From Marinilabiliales bacterium (GTDB taxonomy: Bacteria; Bacteroidota; Bacteroidia; Bacteroidales; SZUA-534), in NCBI GenBank assembly GCA_003512955.1, contig DOTG01000028.1:62001-126000 (forward strand): DNA of 64,000 bases, read 5' to 3'. The first letter of the stretch is position 1; every line of letters begins with the position of its first letter. Of this stretch, positions 53,524-62,874 are shown in pieces. Below the pieces are notes generated by a model that ran no database searches, was not told the origin of the DNA, and worked only from the letters and a program-made list of their open reading frames with translations. The position numbers and the translations under genes are program-made.

Positions 53524-55461
53524 ATGGCCTACCTAAACTTTGATAAAACCAAACTGGTTAATTTGGAATACTCACTGCAACGTGAGATAATCAGGACCAA
53601 CCGCACAGGTTCCTATGCCTGCACCACCATTATCGACTGCAATACCCGTAAATATCATGGCCTTTTAATATGCCCGTTACCTGAATTGGATGGTGGCCGC
53701 CATGTACTGCTTTCATCGTTGGACGAAACCGTAATCCAGCATGAGAAAGAATTCAACCTTGGTTTGCACAAATATGCAGGAGATACCTATGAACCCAAAG
53801 GCCATAAGTACATCCGCGATTTTTCAAGTACCCCATTGCCTAAACTTGTTTACAATGTAGGTGGTGTTATTTTATCAAAAGAAAAAGTATTCTTAGAAAA
53901 TGAACCCCGCATTTTAATAAAATATACATTAGAAGAGGCTACTAGTGATACCCGATTGAGATTCAGGCCATTCTTGGCTTTCCGGAACATTCATCAACTG
54001 AGTAAGGCCAATATGGATGTAAACACCAAAGTCCGGGAAGTTAAAAATGGAATTTCTTCACGGATGTACCAAGGGTATCCCGATTTATTTATGCAATTCT
54101 CAAAAAAAGTAGAGTTTGTATCTGCACCCGATTGGTACTTCAATATTGAATACATAAAAGAACAAAAAAGAGGGTATGATTATAAAGAGGACCTTTTTGT
54201 ACCCGGCTATTTTGAGGTTCCCATCAAAAAAGGGGAATCCATTATTTTTAGTGCCGGTATCAGTGAAACAACACCCTCAAATTTATCGGCAAAATATAAA
54301 AAAGAGGCAGAAAAGAGGATTCCCCGCGATGGTTTTGAAAACTGTCTGATGGATATCGTAGAACAGTTCTTTATCCATCAAGGAAAAAAAACTTTTGTAA
54401 TTGCAGGTTATCCCTGGTTACCTATCCGTAGCCGCGACACATTTATTGCATTACCGGGTTTGGTGCTCCCATCAATGGACAGCAAGCTATACCATTCGGT
54501 TATCAACAGTATGGTTTCCCAAATGGAAGGTCATTTATTCCCTGATATTGTTGCTGAAAATGGTTCACCAAATTTTCCTGTGGATACCCCGCTTTGGTTT
54601 ATTTGGAGCCTGCAACAATTCAGCCGCATCTTCCCAAAGGAACCTGTTTGGGAATTGTATGGCAAAACGGTAAAACGAATTATTGAAGGATATTTAAAAG
54701 AAAAGGAACATTTTTATGTTGATACAAATTCGCTCATTTATGAACCGGAAGCCTTATCGTACAATTCCTGGATGAATGGGGAATTTAATAACCAACCAAC
54801 CATTTTCAGGAATGGTTACAAAGTGGAAATCAATGCTCTATGGTACAACGCCATTGGTTTTTCCCTGCAATTTCAAAATGAGGTTTCAGATAAAAAATGG
54901 ATTAAAAAGTTGCAAGAACTGAAAACAGCCATCGAAACATCGTTTAACGAGATTTTCTGGACGGAATCCAGAGGTTACCTGGCCGATTTTGTGAATGCTG
55001 ATGAGTCAAACATTCAGTTTCGGCCAAATCAACTCCTGGCTGCCGCACTTCCATTTTCTCCCTTAACGAAAGAGCAAATCAAATCTATTACCGATTTGGT
55101 TAGCAACCAGTTAATGACACCTTATGGGATCCGTACATTATCACCCGAAGACCCTGAATACTCCCCAAAATACAAAGGAAACCATGAGCAGCGTGAAAAA
55201 TCAGCCTATAACGGGAGTGTATGGCCTTGGTTATTTGCACACTATATTGATGCCTTATGGAAAATAAATAAAAGTGAGGCGAAACGAATGGCAAATGACT
55301 TTATCAAGAACTTTGAACCTGAACTACAAATCAAAGGGATAGGCTCCATTTCGGAACTGTACCATGCCGATCCGCCACAAAAAGCCAAAGGAGCTATATC
55401 ATTTGCCATGAATACCGGTGAACTGATCCGCATGAAATATTTAATTGAACAAGAAACTTAA
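53524..55461 (+). CDS. GH133 amylo-alpha-1,6-glucosidase (glycogen debranching)
   Basis: A 645-residue glycogen debranching enzyme of family GH133, which removes alpha-1,6 branch stubs. The N-terminal half (about 1-270) is the beta-rich domain with TNRTGSYACTTIIDCNTRKYHGLL. The C-terminal half is an (alpha/alpha) barrel with GYPWLPIRSRDTFIALPGL, holding the conserved aspartate, and NGSVWPWLFAHYIDA and GSISELYHADPP near the end. Length fits the family. It is the first gene of the glycogen locus; the GT4 gene follows 134 bases later. Confidence 0.92.
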   Translation: MAYLNFDKTKLVNLEYSLQREIIRTNRTGSYACTTIIDCNTRKYHGLLICPLPELDGGRHVLLSSLDETVIQHEKEFNLGLHKYAGDTYEPKGHKYIRDFSSTPLPKLVYNVGGVILSKEKVFLENEPRILIKYTLEEATSDTRLRFRPFLAFRNIHQLSKANMDVNTKVREVKNGISSRMYQGYPDLFMQFSKKVEFVSAPDWYFNIEYIKEQKRGYDYKEDLFVPGYFEVPIKKGESIIFSAGISETTPSNLSAKYKKEAEKRIPRDGFENCLMDIVEQFFIHQGKKTFVIAGYPWLPIRSRDTFIALPGLVLPSMDSKLYHSVINSMVSQMEGHLFPDIVAENGSPNFPVDTPLWFIWSLQQFSRIFPKEPVWELYGKTVKRIIEGYLKEKEHFYVDTNSLIYEPEALSYNSWMNGEFNNQPTIFRNGYKVEINALWYNAIGFSLQFQNEVSDKKWIKKLQELKTAIETSFNEIFWTESRGYLADFVNADESNIQFRPNQLLAAALPFSPLTKEQIKSITDLVSNQLMTPYGIRTLSPEDPEYSPKYKGNHEQREKSAYNGSVWPWLFAHYIDALWKINKSEAKRMANDFIKNFEPELQIKGIGSISELYHADPPQKAKGAISFAMNTGELIRMKYLIEQET

Positions 55462-55595
55462 ACATCGTTATGAATTGATTGTTAATAACTTAATTACTAT
55501 AGCCAAACAGCCTAAGAACATTTACAAAAATGCACCTCTGAATTGCAGATTGAATTGTTTAGAGTTTTAATTACCTAACATAATAATGATTAACC

Positions 55596-56891
55596 ATGAA
55601 AATTCTAATGTTCGGATGGGAATTTCCACCACACATATCGGGTGGATTAGGTACCGCTTGCTATGGATTAACAAAGGGGCTTTCTAAAATTCCAGGTTTG
55701 GAGGTGCTTTTTGTGGTCCCTAAAAGTTTTGGAGATGAGAACCAACAAGCGGTAGAGTTATTAGGTGCCAACCAAATCCCGGTAAAAATCACACAAATTG
55801 AACGTGAACTGAAATTCAGTAAGAAACTGCATTACATCGAGGCTGGTTCCAACCTTGTCCCATATACTACACCAGAAGAATATTTCAACCTGTCTCAAAA
55901 AAAACTGAAGGGCAAAAATATTTATATTGAAACAAATGCTGAAGGTTGTATCCCCTTTTCAGGGAAATACGGGGCAAACCTTTATCAGGAAATTTATAAT
56001 TACGGTTTGGTTGCAGCGCAAATTGCTAAAAATTACGAATTCGATGTCATTCATGCGCACGATTGGTTGACCTACCCGGCAGGAATGGCTGCCAAGCAAG
56101 TATCGGGGAAACCTCTGGTAGTCCATGTGCATGCTACCGATTTTGACCGTAGCGGCGGTAGTGTAAACCCATCGGTATATAGGATTGAAAAGGAGGGCCT
56201 GGATGCCGCGGATGCCATAATCACGGTTAGTAACCTTACCCGGAACATTGTCATTAACAATTACAAAATTAAGCCCACCAAAGTAACCACTGTTTATAAT
56301 GCTGTGGAGCCAGTCCATAATGGACATCAAAATCATATCGGGAAAGCTGATAATGAAAAAGTGGTTACTTTTTTAGGTAGGATTACCATGCAAAAAGGCC
56401 CCGAATACTTTATTGAGGCGGCCAACAAAGTTTTAAAAAATATGGATAATGTGCGGTTTGTAATGGCCGGAAGTGGCGACATGATGGATAAAATGGTGGA
56501 ACGTGCTGCCAGTCTTGGAATCATGGATAAATTTCATTTTACCGGGTTCCTCAAAGGCGAAGATGTTTTTAAAATGTTTGCCCATAGCGATTTATATATT
56601 ATGCCATCGGTTTCGGAACCTTTTGGCATTTCACCCCTGGAAGCTATGCAAACAGGGGTTCCTGTGATTATATCCAAACAATCTGGCGTAAGTGAGATTT
56701 TAAAACACGCCATCAAGATTGATTTTTGGGATATTGATAAAATGGCCAATGCCATTTATGCCATATTGAATTACCCGGCACTCTCCAAAACCATTATTGA
56801 AAATGGTTGGGAAGAAGCTAACAACCTGAGATGGGACGAATCGGCCCAACAGGTACATGAAGTGTATCAAACTGTTTTATCCAAAACCTAA
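55596..56891 (+). CDS. GT4-family glycosyltransferase (glycogen synthase-like)
   Basis: A 431-residue GT-B glycosyltransferase of family 4. N-terminal MFGWEFPPHISGGLGTACYGL binds the acceptor side, HAHDWLTYPAGMAA is typical of glucan synthases, and the C-terminal nucleotide-sugar site is SVSEPFGISPLEAMQTGVPVI with the EX7E glutamates. Many Bacteroidota keep such a gene between GH133 and GH57, and synthesis or extension of an alpha-glucan is the likely role; donor preference (UDP- or ADP-glucose) is not visible. GH57 follows 12 bases later. Confidence 0.88.
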   Translation: MKILMFGWEFPPHISGGLGTACYGLTKGLSKIPGLEVLFVVPKSFGDENQQAVELLGANQIPVKITQIERELKFSKKLHYIEAGSNLVPYTTPEEYFNLSQKKLKGKNIYIETNAEGCIPFSGKYGANLYQEIYNYGLVAAQIAKNYEFDVIHAHDWLTYPAGMAAKQVSGKPLVVHVHATDFDRSGGSVNPSVYRIEKEGLDAADAIITVSNLTRNIVINNYKIKPTKVTTVYNAVEPVHNGHQNHIGKADNEKVVTFLGRITMQKGPEYFIEAANKVLKNMDNVRFVMAGSGDMMDKMVERAASLGIMDKFHFTGFLKGEDVFKMFAHSDLYIMPSVSEPFGISPLEAMQTGVPVIISKQSGVSEILKHAIKIDFWDIDKMANAIYAILNYPALSKTIIENGWEEANNLRWDESAQQVHEVYQTVLSKT

Positions 56892-56903
56892 ACCCTTATT
56901 GTT

Positions 56904-58205
56904 ATGAAATACATCTGCTTTTATTTCCAAATCCATCAACCCTTCCGGTTCCGGAATTATTCCTTCTTCGATATCGGTAAGGATCATTATTATTACAATG
57001 ATTACCTGAATGAATCGGTCCTCCAAAAAGTAGTTCAGAAAAGTTATTTACCTACAAATACCCTGATGCTGAAGTTGATTAAAGAACATGGAAGCAAATT
57101 CAAGATTTCTTTCAGCATCTCGGGGAGTGCATTGGATCAATTTGAATTATATGCCCCCGAAGTGATCGAAAGTTTTAAACAACTGGCACAAACGGGCAAT
57201 GTTGAGTTTTTAGCTGAAACGTCGGCCCATTCCTTGGCTTCGCAAATCGACTTTTCCATCTTTAAAAAACAGATTCAGCAACATGCCTTACGTATTGAAC
57301 AGCTATTTGGCGTAAAACCTAAGATTTTCAGGAATACGGAACTGATTTATTCTGACCAGATTGGGGCCGAGATTTACAAAATGGGATTCAAAGGCATGCT
57401 CACCGAAGGAGCCAAACATATTTTAGGCTGGAAATCGCCCAATTATTTGTACTACAATGCCATGCAGCCAAAAATGAAGCTATTGCTTAAAAACTACAAG
57501 CTCAGCGATGATATTGCCTTCCGCTTTTCGAACAAAAATTGGGACCAATACCCGCTAACAGCCGAAAAATTTGCTTTTTGGCTTACCGAATTGAATCCAA
57601 AAGAGGAGGTTGTAAATCTTTTTTTGGATTACGAAACTTTTGGCGAACATCAATGGGCTGATTCAGGTATCTTCAATTTTTTAGAATCACTTCCCCGGGC
57701 AGTAATAAAAAACACGCCGTTTACTTTTGAAACCCCATCTGCAATTATTAAAAAACTTCAGCCGGTAGCTGTAATAAATGTGCCCCATGCTATTTCGTGG
57801 GCCGACGAAGAGCGGGATTTAACCGCTTGGCTGGGAAACTGCATGCAAAACGAAGCATTCCGCAAGTTGTATGGCTTATCGCCAAAAATTGACCAAATCA
57901 ACGATCCGAAATTACTACAGGACTGGGAATATTTGCAAGCCAGTGACCATTTTTACTACATGAGTACCAAATGGTTTACCGATGGCGAAGTACACGCCTA
58001 TTTCAATCCTTACAAAGATCCTTATGAAGCCTTTATAAATTACATGAATGTACTAACCGATTTTGCCGGAAGGGTAAATAGCTTTGTTCCGGATACATCT
58101 GAAAATAAAGAAATTAACCGGTTGAATGGAATGCTGATCGAAAAAATAACTGAAATTGAAAGATTGAAAGAGCAGTTAAAACGAATGAAAAAAAAAGTTT
58201 CCTAA
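56904..58205 (+). CDS. GH57 alpha-glucan-acting enzyme (amylase or branching type)
   Basis: A 433-residue cytoplasmic protein of family GH57. Motifs in order are FQIHQPFRFRN (3' of the start), the nucleophile motif FRNTEL with E146, and LDYETFGEH with the candidate acid D242. Residues 395-433 form a short coiled-coil tail. GH57 covers amylases, 4-alpha-glucanotransferases and branching enzymes; the length suits the short amylase type rather than the longer branching enzymes, though no branching enzyme of another family is in the window. It starts 12 bases after the GT4 gene. Confidence 0.88.
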   Translation: MKYICFYFQIHQPFRFRNYSFFDIGKDHYYYNDYLNESVLQKVVQKSYLPTNTLMLKLIKEHGSKFKISFSISGSALDQFELYAPEVIESFKQLAQTGNVEFLAETSAHSLASQIDFSIFKKQIQQHALRIEQLFGVKPKIFRNTELIYSDQIGAEIYKMGFKGMLTEGAKHILGWKSPNYLYYNAMQPKMKLLLKNYKLSDDIAFRFSNKNWDQYPLTAEKFAFWLTELNPKEEVVNLFLDYETFGEHQWADSGIFNFLESLPRAVIKNTPFTFETPSAIIKKLQPVAVINVPHAISWADEERDLTAWLGNCMQNEAFRKLYGLSPKIDQINDPKLLQDWEYLQASDHFYYMSTKWFTDGEVHAYFNPYKDPYEAFINYMNVLTDFAGRVNSFVPDTSENKEINRLNGMLIEKITEIERLKEQLKRMKKKVS

Positions 58206-58440
58206 ACCAAAATGTATCTAAAAAAACATGAATTATTGCTTTTTTAATTCGTTTGGTTGACAATTGATGTAAAATACTGAAAAATTGTTAATAAATTTTT
58301 CAATTGAGCACAAACGTTTTAAATAGGGTGAAATCAACCAAAAACAATCACAAAGTTTTATTTTAATTGATTAATAGTATCCTAGCTTTACCCATAAGAC
58401 ATTAATTATTTATTAATTTGTACCTGAAAATTTCAACAAA

Positions 58441-61400
58441 ATGGAAAATAAGGCTATGTTCCTTTTCGAAACCAGCTGGGAAGTTTGCAACAAAGTGGGT
58501 GGAATTCATACAGTTATTACTTCAAAGCTGCCATCATATCAAAGCGTCTTTGGTGAAAACATCGTTTTTATCGGTCCCGATATTTTAAAAGAACATTCCG
58601 TCCATCCTGAATTTACTGAGGATAAACACCTTTTTTCAGAGTGGAAAAAAAACGCGGTATGTAGCGAAATAAGGATACGGATCGGTCATTGGAATGTGCC
58701 ACAAAAACCAAAAGCTATTTTGGTTGACTACACCCCTCTCTTCCCAAAAAAAGATGAAATATTTACCAGGTTTTGGGAACTCTTCAAATTGGATTCCCTA
58801 AGCGGGCAATGGGACTATGTAGAATCGGCCTTATTTGGGTATGCAGTGGGTGTGGTGATTGAAAGTTTCAGCAATTATTATTTGAATAAAAAGCAGGTTA
58901 TCGCCCAGTTCCACGAATGGATGACCGGTGCCGGGGTATTGTATCTAAATGATAAAGCCCCTCATATTGCTACCGTTTTTACAACCCATGCCACAGTCTT
59001 AGGGCGATCTATTGCTGGAAATGGATTGCCCCTGTACCAGTCAATCGGTACTTTTGAACCGGATCAAAAAGCCAAAGAATTGGGAGTATCTTCAAAACAT
59101 TCTTTAGAAAAAAATGCCTCAATATATTCCGATGTCTTTACCACGGTTAGTAAAGTAACGAGTACTGAATGTGAATTTTTGTTAAACAACAAACCCGATT
59201 TTATTACCCCAAATGGTTTTGCTCTTGAGCACCTCGATCCCATTACGGCCGAAAAAACCCACCATGCAAGGAGCCTGTTATGCAAAGTCACATCGGCATT
59301 AACAGGGAGCCATTGCGATGAACATTCGGTATTTATAGCTACCAGTGGCCGGTATGAATTTAAAAACAAAGGAATTGATGTTTTTTTGGATGCACTGGGA
59401 AAATTGAACCAAAATCCGGACCTAAAACATTATGTGGTTGGGTTTATATTAGTCCCCAATGAAAACTATGGCCCCCGAAAGGAATTAGTAGAAAACCTGA
59501 CAAACGGTACTACCAACAAAATTGAAAACCCGTTAACTACTCATAACCTCAATCCCAATTCGTACGATCCTATTATCAACCGCTGCCATCAGTTAGGACT
59601 TACCAATAGTTCGGAACAAAAAGTGAAGGTTATTTTTGTTCCGGTGTACCTGAATGGCAAAGATGGCATCTTTAATATGAAATATTACGATTTGTTAAGC
59701 GGATTCCATCTCTCAGCATTCCCGTCCTATTACGAACCTTGGGGATACACTCCTATGGAAAGCCTGGCAGTGGGTATCCCAACCATAACCACCAGTCTAT
59801 CCGGTTTTGGACAATGGATGCGTCACAAATCGGAAAAAATTGAAGACGGCCTTGCCGTGATTGAACGAAACGAGACCAACTACCAAGATGTGGTTTTAGC
59901 AATTGAAAAAGCGGTTCTCTTCATAAGTGACCTCGATACAAATGACCGTAAAAAAATCGGTGAAAAAGCCCAAAAACTAACTTCAGATACTATTTGGCAA
60001 AACTTTAGCAAATACTATTACGATGCCTATGAAAAAGCGATAAGCCTGGCATCAGTCCGCGAAAAAAACGAGTATTTATCAAAAATCAGTTACGATAACA
60101 TGGAAACAAAGCAAATCAGCAACGAACCTATTTGGAAAAAAATGATAATTCATTCCGATTTACCGCCGCAACTTAAAGCCCTCGAAGAGATTTCGATGAA
60201 CTTATGGTGGTGTTGGAACTATGAGGCTATTGAACTTTTTGACAGTATCTCGCCCGAACTGTGGGAGAAATGCAGCAAGAACCCTGTCCTCTTATTAAAA
60301 ACTGTAGCCGTAGATCGTTTAAATGAATTGACCAAAAATGTGGAATTTATTGCCAAATTAAATAAAGTACACGCCGATTTTAAAGCCTATATGAATGAAC
60401 CCAAACCTACTGATTTGCCACTGATTGCCTATTTCAGCATGGAATACGGACTCACCGATAATTTGAAAATCTATTCAGGCGGTTTGGGGATTCTTGCTGG
60501 CGACTATTTGAAAGAAGCCAGTGACTGTAACATTCCCATGGTTGGGGTCGGATTTTTATACAAATATGGTTACTTTACCCAACATCTTACCGTATCGGGA
60601 GAACAGCAAGCTACCTTAATCCCGCAGAAATTTTCCGATCTTCCCATTCAGCCAATATATGACGAATTAAAGCAATTGGTGGTCATCGCTATCAACATGC
60701 CAGGCCGTTTGGTAAAAGCCCGCATCTGGAAGGTTATGGTAGGAAGGGTTCCTTTGTACCTGCTGGATACCGACCATGTCGAAAACTCACCCGAGGATCA
60801 AACCATATCCAATCAATTATATGGCGGTGATTGGGAAAATAGGCTAAAACAGGAAATGTTGCTTGGTTTGGGAGGTATCCGTGCCATTAAAGAAATGAAA
60901 ATTGAGCCAGAAGTTTTCCATTGCAACGAAGGACATGCCGCACTAATCAATGTTGAACGCCTTTCTAACTATATTCAACATGAGAACTTAACTTTCGATG
61001 AGGCACTGGAAGTAGTCCGGTCGTCCTCCTTATTTACCACGCACACTCCGGTTCCCGCCGGGCACGACGCTTTTGACGAAGATTTAATCCGCACCTATTT
61101 GCGCCACATGCCCGAACGCCTTAAAATTGATTGGAATACGTTCCTCAATTTAGGTAGAGGAGCAGAAAACCAATCGGGTGAGAAATTCTCCATGAGTGTG
61201 CTGGCTACTAAAACATCTCAAGAGATGAACGGCGTTTCAAAGCTACACGGCGATGTATCGAAAGAAATGTTTCAATACATGTGGAAAGGTTATGCACCCA
61301 ATGAACTCCACATCGGATATGTTACCAATGGCGTGCATTACCCAACTTGGGCAGCAACTGCCTGGCAACGGTTGTATGAAGATGTGTTTGGACGTGAGTT

Positions 61401-62652
61401 CCTGAAAGATCAATCGAACCCGGCTTACTGGGAAAAAATATTCAATGTTAGCGACGATAAAATTTGGGAAATACGTAATCATTTACGGAAACGGCTTATT
61501 GATTATGTGAAAGAACGTTACGAGGAAAGCTTTGTGCGCCGCCATGAAAATCCAAAATTGATTGTTGATATTTTGAATTCAGTCAATGAAAAGACGCTTA
61601 CCATTGGGTTTGCCCGTAGATTTGCCACTTACAAGCGGGCACATTTAATTTTTAGCGACATTGATCGGTTGGCCCGGATTGTGAACCATCCCGAACGTCC
61701 CGTTCAATTTCTGTTTGCAGGAAAGGCCCACCCGAACGACAATGCCGGACAAGATTTAATCAAGCACATCATTGAAGTTTCACGGAAACCAGAGTTTGTA
61801 GGAAAAATTCTCTTTTTGGAAAATTACGATATAGAGCTTGCCAAACGATTGGTCCGTGGGGTCGATGTTTGGTTAAACAATCCCACCCGTCCGCTCGAAG
61901 CCAGCGGCACCAGCGGCCAAAAAGCCGAGATGAATGGAGTACTCAATTTCAGTGTACTTGATGGCTGGTGGGTTGAAGGCTATAAAGATAAGGCCGGTTG
62001 GGCATTGCCTGAAAAACAGACCTACGCGAACCACGATTTCCAGAATGAATTGGACGCAGCCACCATTTATAGCTTGCTGGAAAATGAAATTGTACCTTTA
62101 TATTACGACCGTAATAAAAAAGATGTGCCTGTAGAATGGGTACAATACATCAAACGGTCAATTGCCCATATTGCTCCGCATTTCACTACCAAGCGGATGA
62201 TTGATGATTATATCAACAAATATTACCGGAAATTACACGCCCGTTCAAAAAGGCTAAAGAGCGATAATTTTAAAGAAGCTATTGAAATAACCCGTTGGAA
62301 GTCGAAGGTTAGAGAATCATGGGATAAAATCGAGGTGGTTTCAATAGATTTTCCGAACACCATGAAAGCCGCATTCAAGATGGGTGAGAATTACCATGGC
62401 GAAGTTGTCATCGACTTGAAAGAGCTCAACCATAAGGACATTGGCGTTGAGTTGGTATTCTCGCTTCATAATGGGCAGAAAATAATTGATGCCATTGAGC
62501 TCAAACTGGCCAAAAAAGTAGATTCGTTAGCCTTTTTCGAAATTGACTTTGAACTAAAAAAGCCCGGAACCTATGACTACGGTATCCGTATTTTCCCAAA
62601 AAATACATTGCTACCACACCGTCAGGACTTTGCGTATTTACGCTGGATTTAA
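58441..62652 (+). CDS. Fused glycogen synthase (GT3) and alpha-glucan phosphorylase (GT35)
   Basis: A 1403-residue two-enzyme fusion. Residues about 1-545 are a glycogen synthase of the eukaryote-like GT3 family: FETSWEVCNKVGGIHTVI near the start, AQFHEWMTGAG, and the catalytic PSYYEPWGYTPMESLA region near 430. Residues about 570-1300 are an alpha-glucan phosphorylase (GT35): IAYFSMEYGLTDNLKIYSGGLG, HCNEGHAA, and the PLP-lysine K1161 in EASGTSGQKAEMNG. The last 100 residues are a separate beta-rich domain (about 1295-1403). One chain thus can add glucose and release it as glucose-1-phosphate. Similar fusions occur in other Bacteroidota. A terminator follows. Confidence 0.92.
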   Translation: MENKAMFLFETSWEVCNKVGGIHTVITSKLPSYQSVFGENIVFIGPDILKEHSVHPEFTEDKHLFSEWKKNAVCSEIRIRIGHWNVPQKPKAILVDYTPLFPKKDEIFTRFWELFKLDSLSGQWDYVESALFGYAVGVVIESFSNYYLNKKQVIAQFHEWMTGAGVLYLNDKAPHIATVFTTHATVLGRSIAGNGLPLYQSIGTFEPDQKAKELGVSSKHSLEKNASIYSDVFTTVSKVTSTECEFLLNNKPDFITPNGFALEHLDPITAEKTHHARSLLCKVTSALTGSHCDEHSVFIATSGRYEFKNKGIDVFLDALGKLNQNPDLKHYVVGFILVPNENYGPRKELVENLTNGTTNKIENPLTTHNLNPNSYDPIINRCHQLGLTNSSEQKVKVIFVPVYLNGKDGIFNMKYYDLLSGFHLSAFPSYYEPWGYTPMESLAVGIPTITTSLSGFGQWMRHKSEKIEDGLAVIERNETNYQDVVLAIEKAVLFISDLDTNDRKKIGEKAQKLTSDTIWQNFSKYYYDAYEKAISLASVREKNEYLSKISYDNMETKQISNEPIWKKMIIHSDLPPQLKALEEISMNLWWCWNYEAIELFDSISPELWEKCSKNPVLLLKTVAVDRLNELTKNVEFIAKLNKVHADFKAYMNEPKPTDLPLIAYFSMEYGLTDNLKIYSGGLGILAGDYLKEASDCNIPMVGVGFLYKYGYFTQHLTVSGEQQATLIPQKFSDLPIQPIYDELKQLVVIAINMPGRLVKARIWKVMVGRVPLYLLDTDHVENSPEDQTISNQLYGGDWENRLKQEMLLGLGGIRAIKEMKIEPEVFHCNEGHAALINVERLSNYIQHENLTFDEALEVVRSSSLFTTHTPVPAGHDAFDEDLIRTYLRHMPERLKIDWNTFLNLGRGAENQSGEKFSMSVLATKTSQEMNGVSKLHGDVSKEMFQYMWKGYAPNELHIGYVTNGVHYPTWAATAWQRLYEDVFGREFLKDQSNPAYWEKIFNVSDDKIWEIRNHLRKRLIDYVKERYEESFVRRHENPKLIVDILNSVNEKTLTIGFARRFATYKRAHLIFSDIDRLARIVNHPERPVQFLFAGKAHPNDNAGQDLIKHIIEVSRKPEFVGKILFLENYDIELAKRLVRGVDVWLNNPTRPLEASGTSGQKAEMNGVLNFSVLDGWWVEGYKDKAGWALPEKQTYANHDFQNELDAATIYSLLENEIVPLYYDRNKKDVPVEWVQYIKRSIAHIAPHFTTKRMIDDYINKYYRKLHARSKRLKSDNFKEAIEITRWKSKVRESWDKIEVVSIDFPNTMKAAFKMGENYHGEVVIDLKELNHKDIGVELVFSLHNGQKIIDAIELKLAKKVDSLAFFEIDFELKKPGTYDYGIRIFPKNTLLPHRQDFAYLRWI

Positions 62653-62675
62653 AGTCTGATCCATAATACATCAAG

Positions 62676-62710
62676 AAACTGCCAAACAGGAGATGTTGGG
62701 CAGTTTTTTT
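62676..62710 (+). terminator. Rho-independent terminator after the synthase-phosphorylase gene
   Basis: AAACTGCC and GGCAGTTT form an 8-bp stem, loop of about 15 bases, then a run of Ts. Confidence 0.85.
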
Positions 62711-62809
62711 TGAATATTTTATTCATTAAAAACTGTTCATTTTAAATTGATTAACAGAAAACATCCCAAAATATCAGGTCTGAATTAGGAGCCAAATAAA
62801 TTGAACAAC

Positions 62810-62839
62810 TTGCAAAAGTTATTTTAACTTCTAAATTTG
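62810..62839 (+). promoter_or_regulatory. Putative promoter of the PAS/GAF sensor gene
   Basis: TTGC (62810-62813), an 18-base spacer and TAAATTTG (62832-62839), a full TAnnTTTG match, 36 bases before the ATG. Confidence 0.5.
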
Positions 62840-62874
62840 TGCTATAAACTACTATTAAAAAAATAGGGGAAAGC

